DNA from: Spongiibacter taiwanensis
GTDB lineage: Bacteria; Pseudomonadota; Gammaproteobacteria; Pseudomonadales; Spongiibacteraceae
DNA: 64,000 nt
Assembly: GCF_023702635.1 (NCBI RefSeq)
Contig: NZ_CP098455.1
Coordinates: forward strand, 3,472,001-3,536,000
Direction of reading: 5' to 3'
The notes below the pieces were generated by a model. The model ran no database searches. It saw only the letters and a program-made list of their open reading frames with translations, and had not been told where the DNA came from. Below, piece after piece: positions 56,551 through 64,000 of the stretch. The first letter of the stretch is position 1. Each line of letters opens with the position of its first letter. The position numbers and the translations under genes are program-made.

Positions 56551-57164
56551 TTCTCCAATGCTCCTTTGGCCCAAAGGGTGATCAGGGTTTTCTTGCTCAT
56601 GTCCCATTCGCCTTTCAAACGCCAGTTGCCGTATTCCTCACTGTGAAAGGGTTGCAGGGTCAAGTACCAACGGCTCTGGGACGGCGCGCCCAAGTGGTTA
56701 ACTCCCAGGAGAGGTTGTCCCAAACGGCCTTCAAACCATTCTCCGTCGCGGCGGGTTAGCACCACGCTTTGGTCCAGGGCCTCAGTCGTTGGATGCTGCA
56801 GGCGCAGCTGAAGATGATTGATTTGCGCCAGTCCTTCTCCCGTTAGCTGTAAGCGTAAATCCATTGATGGGTTGAGGTAGATCTTGGCGACCACTGCCTG
56901 TTGGCGGGCTTGCTGGTTCTGGGACAGCTGTTGGTTAATTGCCAGACCTTCCTTGTAGTAGGTGTCTATCACCAGTTCGTCGCTGTGCTTTATGGCGATA
57001 TACACCGTGGCGATGGCCGCGACCACCACCACGCTGGGTAAGATGATAAGAAACCAGGGCCAGAACTGCGTAAACCAGGGTTGCCGAGGCGTATTCATGA
57101 TGTCGTGTCCTGGGCGCTCGCCCTGAGGGTTGGGAAGCGGGGCATTGATATGACTGCTAATCAT
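56547..57164 (-). CDS. ccoH: CcoH (FixH), cbb3 oxidase assembly protein
   Basis: The 205-residue protein has one membrane helix (about 37-60: W-P-W-F-L-I-I-L-P-S-V-V-V-V-A-A) and a periplasmic FixH domain with Y-Y-K-E-G-L-A-I-N near 71-79. It stabilises assembly intermediates of the oxidase. ATG 57164 has a GAGG site about 8 nt upstream. An internal ATG at 57098 (M-N-T-P-R-Q-P-W-F) matches the usual family start better, and the choice is open. It overlaps ccoI (ATGA). Confidence 0.9.
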   Translation of the reverse strand: MISSHINAPLPNPQGERPGHDIMNTPRQPWFTQFWPWFLIILPSVVVVAAIATVYIAIKHSDELVIDTYYKEGLAINQQLSQNQQARQQAVVAKIYLNPSMDLRLQLTGEGLAQINHLQLRLQHPTTEALDQSVVLTRRDGEWFEGRLGQPLLGVNHLGAPSQSRWYLTLQPFHSEEYGNWRLKGEWDMSKKTLITLWAKGALEK

Positions 57165-57174
57165 TGACTTCACC

Positions 57175-58698
57175 TCACTGGCTAGTGCTGCCGGCTCGCC
57201 GGTCAGCCTGGTTGGCAGGGGGTGTATAGAAGCTGGTACTGACGGTGGCAGACTCGGCTTCAGACTGCTCGCCCACCAAGGTCAGGCGAACTTCTGTGCG
57301 TTCTGCCGGGTGGCTCCCGGGCTTCATCCTGATGCGCAGGGGCAGCTCCATCAGCTCGCCACCAGGAACACTGATTCGCGAATTGCCATGGATTTCCAAT
57401 GGCGCATCCGTATCCATATGCAATTGAAAATGCTGTAGCGTACTGCCTTTGTTGGCCACCTTGATGGTGTAGTGATTTTCAATGTGGTCATCGGCCGCCA
57501 CGCTATACAGGGCTTGGCGATCGCGAATTACGCTGAACTCAATCAGGGTGCGCGATGCCAGTTGCAGTATTAACAGCGCCGCCATGACCACAAGTACCGT
57601 GGTGTAGCCAATAAGGCGCGGCCGCAGGATACGGGAGGGTTTGTGCTGCAGACTGTTTTCCGAGGCGTAGCGGATCAGGCCCTTGGCGTAGCCCATTTTT
57701 TCCATCACCGAGTTGCAGGCATCAACGCATAAGGCGCAGCCGATACACTGGTATTGCAGGCCATTGCGGATATCGATACCGGTGGGGCAGACCTGCACAC
57801 ACAGTCGACAGTCAATGCAGTCGCCCTGGTTGGGCGACCCTTTAGTGCCGCGCTTGCGGCTGCCCCTGGGCTCGCCTCGGTCTTGATCGTAACTGATGAC
57901 CAGCGTGTCGGGGTCGAACATGACCGACTGAAAGCGGGCGTAGGGGCACATGTAAAGGCACACCTGCTCGCGCATCCAGCCTGCATTGATATAGGTAGCG
58001 AGGGTAAAGAATACCGTCCACGACAGGGCCCACGGGTTGACCTGCCACTGGGTGAAGTCCATCAACAGCCCGCGAATATCGGTGAAATAGCCGATAAAGG
58101 TGAACCCGGTCAGCAAGGCAAAGCCCATCCACAGAGCATGTTTGAGCCCCTTCTTGCGCAGCTTTTCCAGATTCCACGGGCGCGCGTCGAGCTTGATGCG
58201 CTGGTTGCGGGTGCCCTCGGACTTCTGCTCCAGCCACATAAAAATACTGGTCCAGACAGTTTGTGGGCAGGTGTAGCCACACCACACCCGCCCGGCAAAA
58301 TTGGTGATCGTGAATAAGCCGAAGGCGGCCACGATCAGCACCCAGGCCAGCAGGGTCATATCCTGAGGCCAGAAGGTAAGCCCCAGAATGTGAAATTTAC
58401 GGGCAGGCAAATCGAACAGAACTGCCTGGTGACCGTCCCAGCGTAGCCAGGGCAGCAGGAAATAGCCGATCAATAGTGGCCAGCCAGTGAACAACCGCAG
58501 GCGCTGGAAAAAGCCCTCGATCTTGCGGGTGTAAATCTTTTCGCGCTTTTGATAAAGGTCGATCTCGCCGACTTCTGCCGGCGCCAGCTCAACCGCGGGA
58601 ATGCGCGGGCTGTCGGTTGATGTTGCGTCGATGGCCGCCTTATCCAAAGAGGAGGCGGCATCGCTGCCTTGCCGGGTCGGCGGATGCATGGCCGTCAT
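57175..58698 (-). CDS. ccoG: CcoG, cupric reductase / Fe-S protein of cbb3 assembly
   Basis: Membrane protein linked to reducing copper for cbb3 oxidase assembly. The 507-residue protein has several membrane helices in the N-terminal half and W-C-G-Y-T-C-P-Q-T-V-W near 145-155. Two [4Fe-4S] motifs follow, C-I-D-C-R-L-C-V-Q-V-C-P near 265 and C-I-G-C-A-L-C-V-D-A-C-N near 290, then a C-terminal immunoglobulin-like domain. It starts at ATG 58698 overlapping the ccoP stop (ATGA); ATG 58689 is also in frame. Confidence 0.94.
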   Translation of the reverse strand: MTAMHPPTRQGSDAASSLDKAAIDATSTDSPRIPAVELAPAEVGEIDLYQKREKIYTRKIEGFFQRLRLFTGWPLLIGYFLLPWLRWDGHQAVLFDLPARKFHILGLTFWPQDMTLLAWVLIVAAFGLFTITNFAGRVWCGYTCPQTVWTSIFMWLEQKSEGTRNQRIKLDARPWNLEKLRKKGLKHALWMGFALLTGFTFIGYFTDIRGLLMDFTQWQVNPWALSWTVFFTLATYINAGWMREQVCLYMCPYARFQSVMFDPDTLVISYDQDRGEPRGSRKRGTKGSPNQGDCIDCRLCVQVCPTGIDIRNGLQYQCIGCALCVDACNSVMEKMGYAKGLIRYASENSLQHKPSRILRPRLIGYTTVLVVMAALLILQLASRTLIEFSVIRDRQALYSVAADDHIENHYTIKVANKGSTLQHFQLHMDTDAPLEIHGNSRISVPGGELMELPLRIRMKPGSHPAERTEVRLTLVGEQSEAESATVSTSFYTPPANQADRRAGSTSQ

Positions 58699-59579
58699 TT
58701 TGCGCCACCGGCTCCCTGGGAGAGATGGTAGACGTAGGCCGCCAGCAGATGAATTTTGGCATCGCCGAGAATGTCGCCGTGGGCGGGCATTTTCCCGGCG
58801 CGGCCATTGGCGATACTCTGCTTTATCTTGCCGGCGTCGCCGCCATAGAGCCAGATGTTGTCGGTCAGATCGGGGGCGCCCATGGCGATATTGCCTTTCC
58901 CGTCGGCACCGTGGCAGCCACTGCACATCGCAACAAACTGCTGCCGGGTGTCTGGGGCGGGGGATGCCGCGTCATCCGACAGGCTGGCGACGTAGCGGGT
59001 CATGTTGTCTAGCCCCTCGTCGCCGAGAATGCTTGCCCAGGCGGGCATCAGGCCGCTACGCCCCTGACGAATGGAGGTCACAATCTGGTCAGGCGCGTCG
59101 CCATAAAGCCAGTCGTTGTCGGTGAGATTGGGAAAGCCATAGCCGCCTTCGGCATTGGCGCCGTGACAGATGGCGCAGTTGTTGTCGAACAGCCGTCGGC
59201 CAATGCGCATCGCGTCTCGATCCGTCGCCAGGGCGGCAATGGGCTGCGCCTCAAAGCCGCTGTACAAGTCTTCAAACTTGGCATTGGCCTCGTCCACGGC
59301 GGCCTGCCACTGGCCGGTTGAACTCCATTTCAACAGACCGGGAAAGCTGCCCAGGCCGGGGTAAGCCAGCAGGTAGCCCGCGCCAAATACAATGCTTACC
59401 ACAAATAGTTTGATCCACCAAGCGGGCAGCGGGTTATCAAATTCCTCAATGCCATCATAAATATGACCTGTGGTTTCACCGCCCTTGTCGATTTTTCGGT
59501 TGCTGAACAGCAGCCAGCAGATCAACACGAAGGAAACAGCAGTGATGACAATAATCCAGGCGCTCCAGAAGTTAGTCAT
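58695..59579 (-). CDS. ccoP: CcoP, dihaem cytochrome c subunit of cbb3 oxidase
   Basis: The 294-residue protein has two N-terminal membrane helices (about 7-25 and 55-75). Two cytochrome c domains carry haem motifs C-A-I-C-H near 135 and C-S-G-C-H near 220, each with a downstream methionine ligand (L-M-P-A-W and K-M-P-A-H). It passes electrons to CcoO/CcoN. ATG 59579 overlaps the ccoQ stop by 8 nt. An upstream in-frame start at 59612 is unnecessary. Confidence 0.96.
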   Translation of the reverse strand: MTNFWSAWIIVITAVSFVLICWLLFSNRKIDKGGETTGHIYDGIEEFDNPLPAWWIKLFVVSIVFGAGYLLAYPGLGSFPGLLKWSSTGQWQAAVDEANAKFEDLYSGFEAQPIAALATDRDAMRIGRRLFDNNCAICHGANAEGGYGFPNLTDNDWLYGDAPDQIVTSIRQGRSGLMPAWASILGDEGLDNMTRYVASLSDDAASPAPDTRQQFVAMCSGCHGADGKGNIAMGAPDLTDNIWLYGGDAGKIKQSIANGRAGKMPAHGDILGDAKIHLLAAYVYHLSQGAGGAK

Positions 59580-59736
59580 TGGGGCTGTCCTCCCGGGGGA
59601 ACTCATCGGCAAACGGCAATTTGGCGGCTTGATCGAAATAGGATTTGCGGCCCCGCCAGTAGATGCTGATGCTCAGTGAAACAAAGGCGCTAAAAACCAG
59701 CAGTGTCGACAGGGCGCGGAGGGTATCTTGCTCCAT
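59572..59736 (-). CDS. ccoQ: CcoQ, small cbb3 oxidase subunit
   Basis: A 54-residue protein with one membrane helix (about 9-27: L-S-T-L-L-V-F-S-A-F-V-S-L-S-I-S-I-Y-W). The following R-G-R-K-S-Y-F-D-Q-A-A-K-L-P-F segment is the CcoQ/FixQ signature. It stabilises the interaction of CcoP with the core. It starts at ATG 59736, 14 nt after ccoO, and overlaps ccoP by 8 nt. Confidence 0.93.
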   Translation of the reverse strand: MEQDTLRALSTLLVFSAFVSLSISIYWRGRKSYFDQAAKLPFADEFPREDSPND

Positions 59737-59750
59737 GTTATCGGCCTCAA

Positions 59751-60359
59751 TTATCGCTTGTACTTGATCAGATGACCGAGCTGTTGCAGGTAGGCAACCA
59801 CGGCATCCATTTCGGTTTTTCCCGAGACCAGCGCGGCGGCGCCGTTAATATCGGTCTCGGTGTAGGGCACACCGACTTTATTCAGGGCGATCATCTTCTT
59901 GGCCACCAAGTTCGGGTCGAGCTCGGCGGAGGCCAGCCAGGGATACGCGGGCATGATCGATTCGGGCACTACATCCCGGGGGTTATTGAGATGGGCGCGG
60001 TGCCACTCATCGCTGTAGCGACCACCCACCCGGGCCAGGTCCGGTCCGGTGCGTTTTGAACCCCACAAGAAAGGGTGCTCATAGACATGCTCACCGGCGA
60101 CGGAGTAGTGGCCATAACGCTCAGTCTCAGAGCGCAGCGGCCGTATCATCTGTGAGTGGCACACATGGCAGCCCTCACGGATGTAAACGTCCCGACCACT
60201 GAGTTGCAGGGCATTGAGCGGTTTGAGGCCAGCTACCGGTTCGGTGGTTTGCTTCTGGAAAAACAGGGGGACCAGCTCGACCAGGGCGCCAAAGCTGATG
60301 GCGACGATGATCAGCACAATCATCAAGCCAATGTTTTTTTCGACGACGTCGTGTTTCAT
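59751..60359 (-). CDS. ccoO: CcoO, monohaem cytochrome c subunit of cbb3 oxidase
   Basis: The 202-residue protein has an N-terminal membrane anchor (about 9-32) and the haem c motif G-C-H-V-C-H near 63-68. The family stretch [11 protein letters not shown] follows. A distal ligand methionine lies in S-I-M-P-A-Y-P-W near 138. It shares an ATGA overlap with ccoN upstream. Part of ccoNOQP. Confidence 0.97.
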   Translation of the reverse strand: MKHDVVEKNIGLMIVLIIVAISFGALVELVPLFFQKQTTEPVAGLKPLNALQLSGRDVYIREGCHVCHSQMIRPLRSETERYGHYSVAGEHVYEHPFLWGSKRTGPDLARVGGRYSDEWHRAHLNNPRDVVPESIMPAYPWLASAELDPNLVAKKMIALNKVGVPYTETDINGAAALVSGKTEMDAVVAYLQQLGHLIKYKR

Positions 60360-61789
60360 GCCTGCGCCTCCACCAGTTTGCCAGCAGCGGTTTCAGATTG
60401 TTCAGCAGCGATGGTTTTCCAGACATTCCAGGCCATCAGGATCATGCCGGCCAACCAGATAACACCGCCAATCAGGCGCACCACATAGCCGGGATGACTT
60501 GCCAGAACCGATTCGGCGAAGCTGTAGGTCAGCGAGCCATCGGCGTTGTAGGCCCGCCACATCAGGCCCTGAACAATGCCGTTGACCCACATGGAGGAGA
60601 TGTACAACACCGTGCCGATGGTCGACATCCAGAAGTGGGTGTTGATCAGGCCAGTGCTGTACATCTTGGGTTTGTTGAACAGCACTGGCACCAGGTGATA
60701 CACCATGCCGATGGAGATCATCGCCACCCAGCCAAGGGCGCCGGAGTGAACGTGGCCGATGGTCCAGTCGGTGTAATGGGACAGGGAGTTGACGGTCTTG
60801 ATCGACATCATGGGCCCTTCAAAGGTCGACATACCGTAGAAGGATAAAGAGACCACGAGAAACCGCAGGATGGGGTCGGTACGCAGTTTATGCCAGGCAC
60901 CTGACAGGGTCATTATGCCGTTGATCATGCCGCCCCAGCTGGGTGCGAGAAGAATCAGTGACATGACCATCCCGAGGCTTTGGGCCCAGTCGGGTAGCGC
61001 AGTGTAATGAAGGTGGTGAGGGCCCGCCCAGATGTATACCGATACCAGCGCCCAGAAGTGGACGATGGAAAGACGGTATGAGTAAACCGGGCGTTCCGCC
61101 TGCTTGGGTACGAAGTAGTACATCATCCCCAGAAAGCCCGCGGTGAGGAAAAAGCCCACTGCGTTGTGGCCGTACCACCATTGGATCATGGCGTCCACGG
61201 CGCCAGCGTAGAGGGAATAAGACTTGGTCAAGGTCACCGGGATCGCCAGACTGTTCACGATATGCAGCACCGCCACCGTCACTATAAAGGCGCCAAAGAA
61301 CCAGTTGGCCACATAGATGTGAGCTGTTTTACGCTTCATGATGGTGCCAAAAAAGACGATGGCGTAGACCACCCAAACGACAGTGATCAGAATATCAATC
61401 GGCCATTCCAGTTCGGCGTACTCCTTGGCGCTGGTAAAGCCGAGGGGAAGGCTGATGGCGGCCAGTAGAATCACCAACTGCCAGCCCCAGAACACAAAGG
61501 CGGCCAGGGAGTCGGAGATCAGTCTGGCCTGACAGGTCCGTTGCACCACATAAAATGACGATGCCATCAAGGCGCAGCCGCCAAAGGCGAAAATAACCGC
61601 ATTGGTGTGCAGGGGCCGCAGGCGGCCGAAGCTCAGCCAGGGGGTATCGAAATTAAGCTGGGGCCAGACCAACTGGGCCGCCAGCAGTACGCCGACGGCC
61701 ATGCCGACAATGCCCCAGATTACCGTCATCACGGTGAATTGCTGGACCACGCGGTAGTTGTAGACTGGATGACTAGGCGCTGAACTCAT
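60356..61789 (-). CDS. ccoN: CcoN, catalytic subunit of cbb3 cytochrome c oxidase
   Basis: The 477-residue haem-copper subunit has about twelve membrane helices. Histidine ligands are recognisable in L-R-P-L-H-T-N-A-V near 56-64 (low-spin haem), W-W-Y-G-H-N near 206 (CuB), G-P-H-H-L-H-Y near 255 (CuB), and H-V-H-S-G-A-L-G near 343. ATG 61789 is chosen; the upstream in-frame region back to 62086 overlaps the Yip1 gene and is not family-like. High-affinity oxidase for growth at low oxygen. An Anr box lies about 98 nt upstream. Confidence 0.97.
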   Translation of the reverse strand: MSSAPSHPVYNYRVVQQFTVMTVIWGIVGMAVGVLLAAQLVWPQLNFDTPWLSFGRLRPLHTNAVIFAFGGCALMASSFYVVQRTCQARLISDSLAAFVFWGWQLVILLAAISLPLGFTSAKEYAELEWPIDILITVVWVVYAIVFFGTIMKRKTAHIYVANWFFGAFIVTVAVLHIVNSLAIPVTLTKSYSLYAGAVDAMIQWWYGHNAVGFFLTAGFLGMMYYFVPKQAERPVYSYRLSIVHFWALVSVYIWAGPHHLHYTALPDWAQSLGMVMSLILLAPSWGGMINGIMTLSGAWHKLRTDPILRFLVVSLSFYGMSTFEGPMMSIKTVNSLSHYTDWTIGHVHSGALGWVAMISIGMVYHLVPVLFNKPKMYSTGLINTHFWMSTIGTVLYISSMWVNGIVQGLMWRAYNADGSLTYSFAESVLASHPGYVVRLIGGVIWLAGMILMAWNVWKTIAAEQSETAAGKLVEAQA

Positions 61790-61886
61790 GGTTGCCCTCG
61801 ATCCGTTGTAGTTGCAGTGAGCCGGACGTAAATCCGGGACGGTAATGGTGTTGCGATAATTGTCCCAAGGGGTGGTCAGGGAGGTG

Positions 61887-61900
61887 CTGATCCAGATCAA
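61887..61900 (-). promoter_or_regulatory. Anr/FNR box upstream of ccoN
   Basis: On the minus strand TTGATCTGGATCAG, one mismatch from TTGAT-N4-ATCAA. A GACAAT -10-like hexamer at 61859-61864 places the box centre at about -41.5, the class II activator position. Anr is encoded at 62702. This fits low-oxygen induction of ccoNOQP. Confidence 0.82.
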
Positions 61901-62001
61901 TGAAAGTGCTGGTCGCAGACGGTTGGCAATGTGCCGCTGGTGAAGAAACAGCGAACGCCTCCTTCCCACGCTAGGAGGCTCGGTGGAAAAAACGAAGCTG
62001 A

Positions 62002-62613
62002 TTAGCGGTGAGTAAATACCGGCATCATGCCGATATCCCAGAGGATGACGACTGCGCCCATCAGTGCCATAAAGATGACCATGCAAATGGCAATCACCGC
62101 GGAGGCATAAAAGAACCCGCGGTCTTCAGGGATGCTCATGGCGATGGGGATACCGACATACAGCAGGTAGACTGACCAGCCCAATGCGGCAATGCCAAGC
62201 ACCAGGTCCAGCCAGAACAGCGGATAGAAGCCAATCAAGCCCGCAGCGAACAGGGGTGTGGCGGTATAACTGGCAAGAACGATTCCCTTCAGCGGGGTTG
62301 AGGTGGCGCCGTAGGTGGCGGACATCCAGTGTATGAAATAACCAATCACTGCCAGTGACGCCAGCATGGCCAGGTAAAAGGCGACCACGATCTGAGTGGC
62401 GCTGTGTTGAGTGAGGCGCACGGTCTCACCGCCACCCACGGACCAACCGATTTCGCTGCTGCCGTAGTACCAGGCCAGGCAGGGGCCAATGGCGAGAATC
62501 AGCGGATAGGCGAGTTTGCCGACCCATTGGGTATCCCGAACCTGGGCGACGCGCTGCCATTGCTGTCGGGGCGATAGGAGAAAACCGAGGGGATTGCTGA
62601 TGGTAAGCGGCAT
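62002..62613 (-). CDS. Yip1-family (YohC-like) inner membrane protein
   Basis: The 203-residue protein has five predicted membrane helices and the Yip1/DUF1282 layout. The opening is [13 protein letters not shown] near 13-25, with [13 protein letters not shown] near 108-120 and a conserved Y-L-L-Y-x-G-I-P near 147-154. The function is unknown. It lies upstream of ccoN in the same direction, with its own Anr box at 62676-62689, so it is likely induced at low oxygen with the oxidase. Confidence 0.85.
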   Translation of the reverse strand: MPLTISNPLGFLLSPRQQWQRVAQVRDTQWVGKLAYPLILAIGPCLAWYYGSSEIGWSVGGGETVRLTQHSATQIVVAFYLAMLASLAVIGYFIHWMSATYGATSTPLKGIVLASYTATPLFAAGLIGFYPLFWLDLVLGIAALGWSVYLLYVGIPIAMSIPEDRGFFYASAVIAICMVIFMALMGAVVILWDIGMMPVFTHR

Positions 62614-62675
62614 GGTGGTCTCACTGAAAATGATCGATTCAGGGAGTCAGCATACCGGCGGTGCAGTGCGGCATA

Positions 62676-62689
62676 TTGATCTGCGTCAA
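62676..62689 (-). promoter_or_regulatory. Anr/FNR box upstream of the Yip1-family gene
   Basis: TTGATCTGCGTCAA fits TTGAT-N4-(A/G)TCAA exactly. A TATGCT hexamer at 62649-62654 on the minus strand is spaced as for class II activation. The box lies between the anr stop and the Yip1-family gene, so that gene is its natural target. Confidence 0.8.
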
Positions 62690-62701
62690 GCTCGCCGAAG
62701 G

Positions 62702-63454
62702 TTAGCGGGCGCAGTGTTCGTCGTGAACGTTGGCTATCGCTTTAAGCCCTTCCACGTTGAGGTCGCTGAGGTCTTTGTTGTCGATCTTCACCAGGCCTTG
62801 TTTGGCAAAGCGGCTGAATACCCGGCTGACGGTTTCGACCGTTAAGCCAAGGAAACTGCCGATGTCGGCCCGGGACATAGGGAGACGGAAAGCGCTGGAA
62901 GACAGGCCGCGGCGGGCCTGGCGTGCGGAAATGCTGACCAGCAGCGAGGCGAGGCGCTCTTCAGCGGTGTTTTTACTCAGCAGGGTAATGTGGCGTTGGT
63001 CCTCAACAATCTCACTGCTAAGCAGTTTGAAGAAATGGCGGCGGAGATTGGGAATGTGGCCGCTGAGTTGTTCGATCTGCGAGAAGGGAATTTCACAGAT
63101 CGCCGCTGTTTCCAGACTCACTGCCGAGTTGGCATAGCGATTTTGACCGATGCCATCAAGGCCGACGACTTCGCCCGGGAAATAAAAACCGGTGACTTGC
63201 TCCTCACCGGCGTCGGTGATGCTGTAGGTCTTTACCGCTCCAGAGCGCACCGCGAACACCGAGCCAAACTCGTCACCCTCGCGGAAGATGTGACGATTCT
63301 TTTGCAGGGGGCGCCCACGCTGGACGATATTGTCGAGTTTGACGATTTCGTCGCTTTCCAAGGCCAGGGGTAAACAAATCGCACTGAGGCGACATTTGCT
63401 GCAACTGACCGCCGGGTTGTGGGGACATTGCTGGGATGTTTGCGCCGGCCGCAT
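62702..63454 (-). CDS. anr: Anr/FNR-type oxygen-sensing regulator
   Basis: CRP/FNR-family activator that binds DNA when its [4Fe-4S] cluster is intact. The 250-residue protein has N-terminal cysteines C10, C18, C21 and C27 (C-S-K-C-R-L-S-A-I-C) and the central ligand in A-A-I-C-E-I-P near 118. The C-terminal recognition helix is L-G-L-T-V-E-T-V-S-R-V-F-S-R-F near 204-218, with the E-x-x-S-R residues that read TTGAT. GGAGGA before ATG 63454 supports this start over 63520. Boxes it should bind lie at 61887 and 62676. Confidence 0.94.
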   Translation of the reverse strand: MRPAQTSQQCPHNPAVSCSKCRLSAICLPLALESDEIVKLDNIVQRGRPLQKNRHIFREGDEFGSVFAVRSGAVKTYSITDAGEEQVTGFYFPGEVVGLDGIGQNRYANSAVSLETAAICEIPFSQIEQLSGHIPNLRRHFFKLLSSEIVEDQRHITLLSKNTAEERLASLLVSISARQARRGLSSSAFRLPMSRADIGSFLGLTVETVSRVFSRFAKQGLVKIDNKDLSDLNVEGLKAIANVHDEHCAR

Positions 63455-63592
63455 GGCGTCCTCCAATGACGTTTGCTCTGCCAAAGTGTCATTGAACGCC
63501 GGGCTTGCGCACTTGGTCAAGTCATCACCCCATCTATCGTGGCCAAATTTGTTTGAATGGTTTTCATCGTCGCTTTCTACCCACTCGCTATG

Positions 63593-64000
63593 TCACAAAA
63601 CCTTTGAGTAGCGTGATTGGTCAGCGGTAAGTGAGGTGTCGAAGAGCATGCAGACATTGCGTAAGAACAGCCGGCCGCGCTCGGTGACAGTAATATCCTC
63701 GTGGCTGATATCCAGGATGCCATCGTGTTGGAGTTGGCGTAGCGCAGGTAAAAGGTCGGCAAATTTTTGCGCGAAGGTCACGTGGAATCGCTCTTGCAGC
63801 AGCTTGCAGTCGAGCTTTAGATTGCAAGCAAATTGCATAATGATGAAACGTCGCAGCTGATCTTCTGCGCTGAGCAATACCCCCCGAGCGATGGGCAACC
63901 TGCCTGCTGCTAACGCAGCGTAGTAGTCGTCCAGACTTTTATGATTCTGGGCGTAGCTTCCTCTCAGTGAGCTGATTGCCGAGACACCAATTGCCAGTAC
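63593..64000 (-). CDS. hemN: HemN, oxygen-independent coproporphyrinogen III oxidase, C-terminal part
   Basis: The last 135 codons of a gene whose start lies beyond the right edge. The visible part has G-V-S-A-I-S-S near the edge, followed by Y-A-Q-N-x-K-x-L-x-x-Y-Y. The C-terminal domain ends with T-E-R-G-R-L-F-L-R-N-V-C-M-L-F-D, as in E. coli HemN. It makes protoporphyrinogen precursors for haem without oxygen, which suits its place beside anr and the cbb3 genes. The radical-SAM motif is outside the window. Confidence 0.9.
   Translation of the reverse strand, partial: VLAIGVSAISSLRGSYAQNHKSLDDYYAALAAGRLPIARGVLLSAEDQLRRFIIMQFACNLKLDCKLLQERFHVTFAQKFADLLPALRQLQHDGILDISHEDITVTERGRLFLRNVCMLFDTSLTADQSRYSKVL

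Noticed and set aside
61957-61979. A terminator between the Yip1-family gene and ccoN (GCCTCC...GGAGGC)
   Set aside because: The stem exists but has an 11-nt loop, and no T tract follows on the minus strand, so it is not called as a terminator.
61790-62086. An extended N-terminus for CcoN
   Set aside because: The upstream in-frame segment overlaps the end of the Yip1-family gene and the Anr-controlled promoter, and it lacks any resemblance to CcoN. The family start is at 61789.
63500-63540. An Anr box upstream of anr (TTGGTCAAGTCATC)
   Set aside because: It lacks the TTGAT-N4-ATCAA symmetry. The TTG and CAA spacing is wrong for an FNR dimer site.
1-64000. tRNA or rRNA genes, CRISPR arrays, prophage or insertion sequences
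   Set aside because: No cloverleaf-like segments, no regularly spaced repeats, and no transposase, integrase or phage structural genes were found on either strand.

Overview
The window is a dense, almost entirely chromosomal stretch of a moderately GC-rich gammaproteobacterium. The evidence is the gene order: glnD-map / rpsB-tsf-pyrH-frr-uppS-cdsA-dxr-rseP-bamA-skp-lpxD-fabZ-lpxA-lpxB-rnhB-dnaE-accA-tilS, then trmJ-iscR-iscS, then ndk-rlmN-pilF-rodZ-ispG-hisS-yfgM-bamB-der. Both blocks are classical for the class. A long-form LeuA, an Anr/FNR-type regulator with a ccoNOQP-ccoGHIS cluster, and a SUF system grafted onto a reduced ISC locus suggest a marine member near Pseudomonadales/Cellvibrionales (Spongiibacteraceae-like). 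That placement is inference, and no rRNA or tRNA gene is present to confirm it. I saw no prophage, insertion sequence or CRISPR array.

Layout. 1-975 (minus): start of glnD, and map. 1285-21902 (plus): translation factors (S2, EF-Ts, RRF), UMP kinase, isoprenoid/lipid carriers (UppS, CdsA, Dxr), envelope assembly (RseP, BamA, Skp), lipid A synthesis (LpxD, FabZ, LpxA, LpxB), RNase HII, Pol III alpha, AccA, TilS. 22108-28401 (plus): a complete SUF Fe-S assembly operon sufB-C-D-S, an A-type carrier, sufT, sufE. It is joined by an ATGA overlap to trmJ-iscR-iscS, the left edge of the usual ISC operon, but iscU, iscA, hscB, hscA and fdx are absent and ndk follows directly. 31025-39999 (plus): ndk, rlmN, pilF, rodZ, ispG, hisS, yfgM, bamB, der, ending in a strong terminator.

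40065-53127 is the accessory part. It holds a Tat-type mini-lipoprotein with a transglutaminase-like cysteine peptidase, divergent from a GlxA/AraC-type regulator with direct repeats upstream. It continues with a YbaN-like membrane protein, an acyl-CoA synthetase, a small secreted protein, leuA with a possible leader peptide, a divergent Lrp/AsnC regulator, a Rieske protein, a DUF2721 protein, a degenerate PilZ protein, an unrecognised two-gene pair (one probably outer-membrane), and a type II NADH dehydrogenase.

53158-64000 (minus) is the microaerobic respiration cluster. In transcription order it reads hemN (partial), anr, a Yip1-type membrane protein with an Anr box, ccoN-O-Q-P, ccoG-H-I-S and a SafE/TauE-like protein. 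Anr boxes precede ccoN and the Yip1 gene. The small genes ccoQ and ccoS are intact.

Most of the window is ordinary core genome. The parts most worth a second look are the SUF/ISC merger with an IscS that lacks its IscU-binding tail, a candidate IscR site before sufB, the repeats and small Tat-lipoprotein/peptidase pair at 40.0-40.8 kb, the 44-codon reading frame before leuA, the unrecognised pair at 49.4-51.6 kb, and the Anr-linked Yip1 gene.
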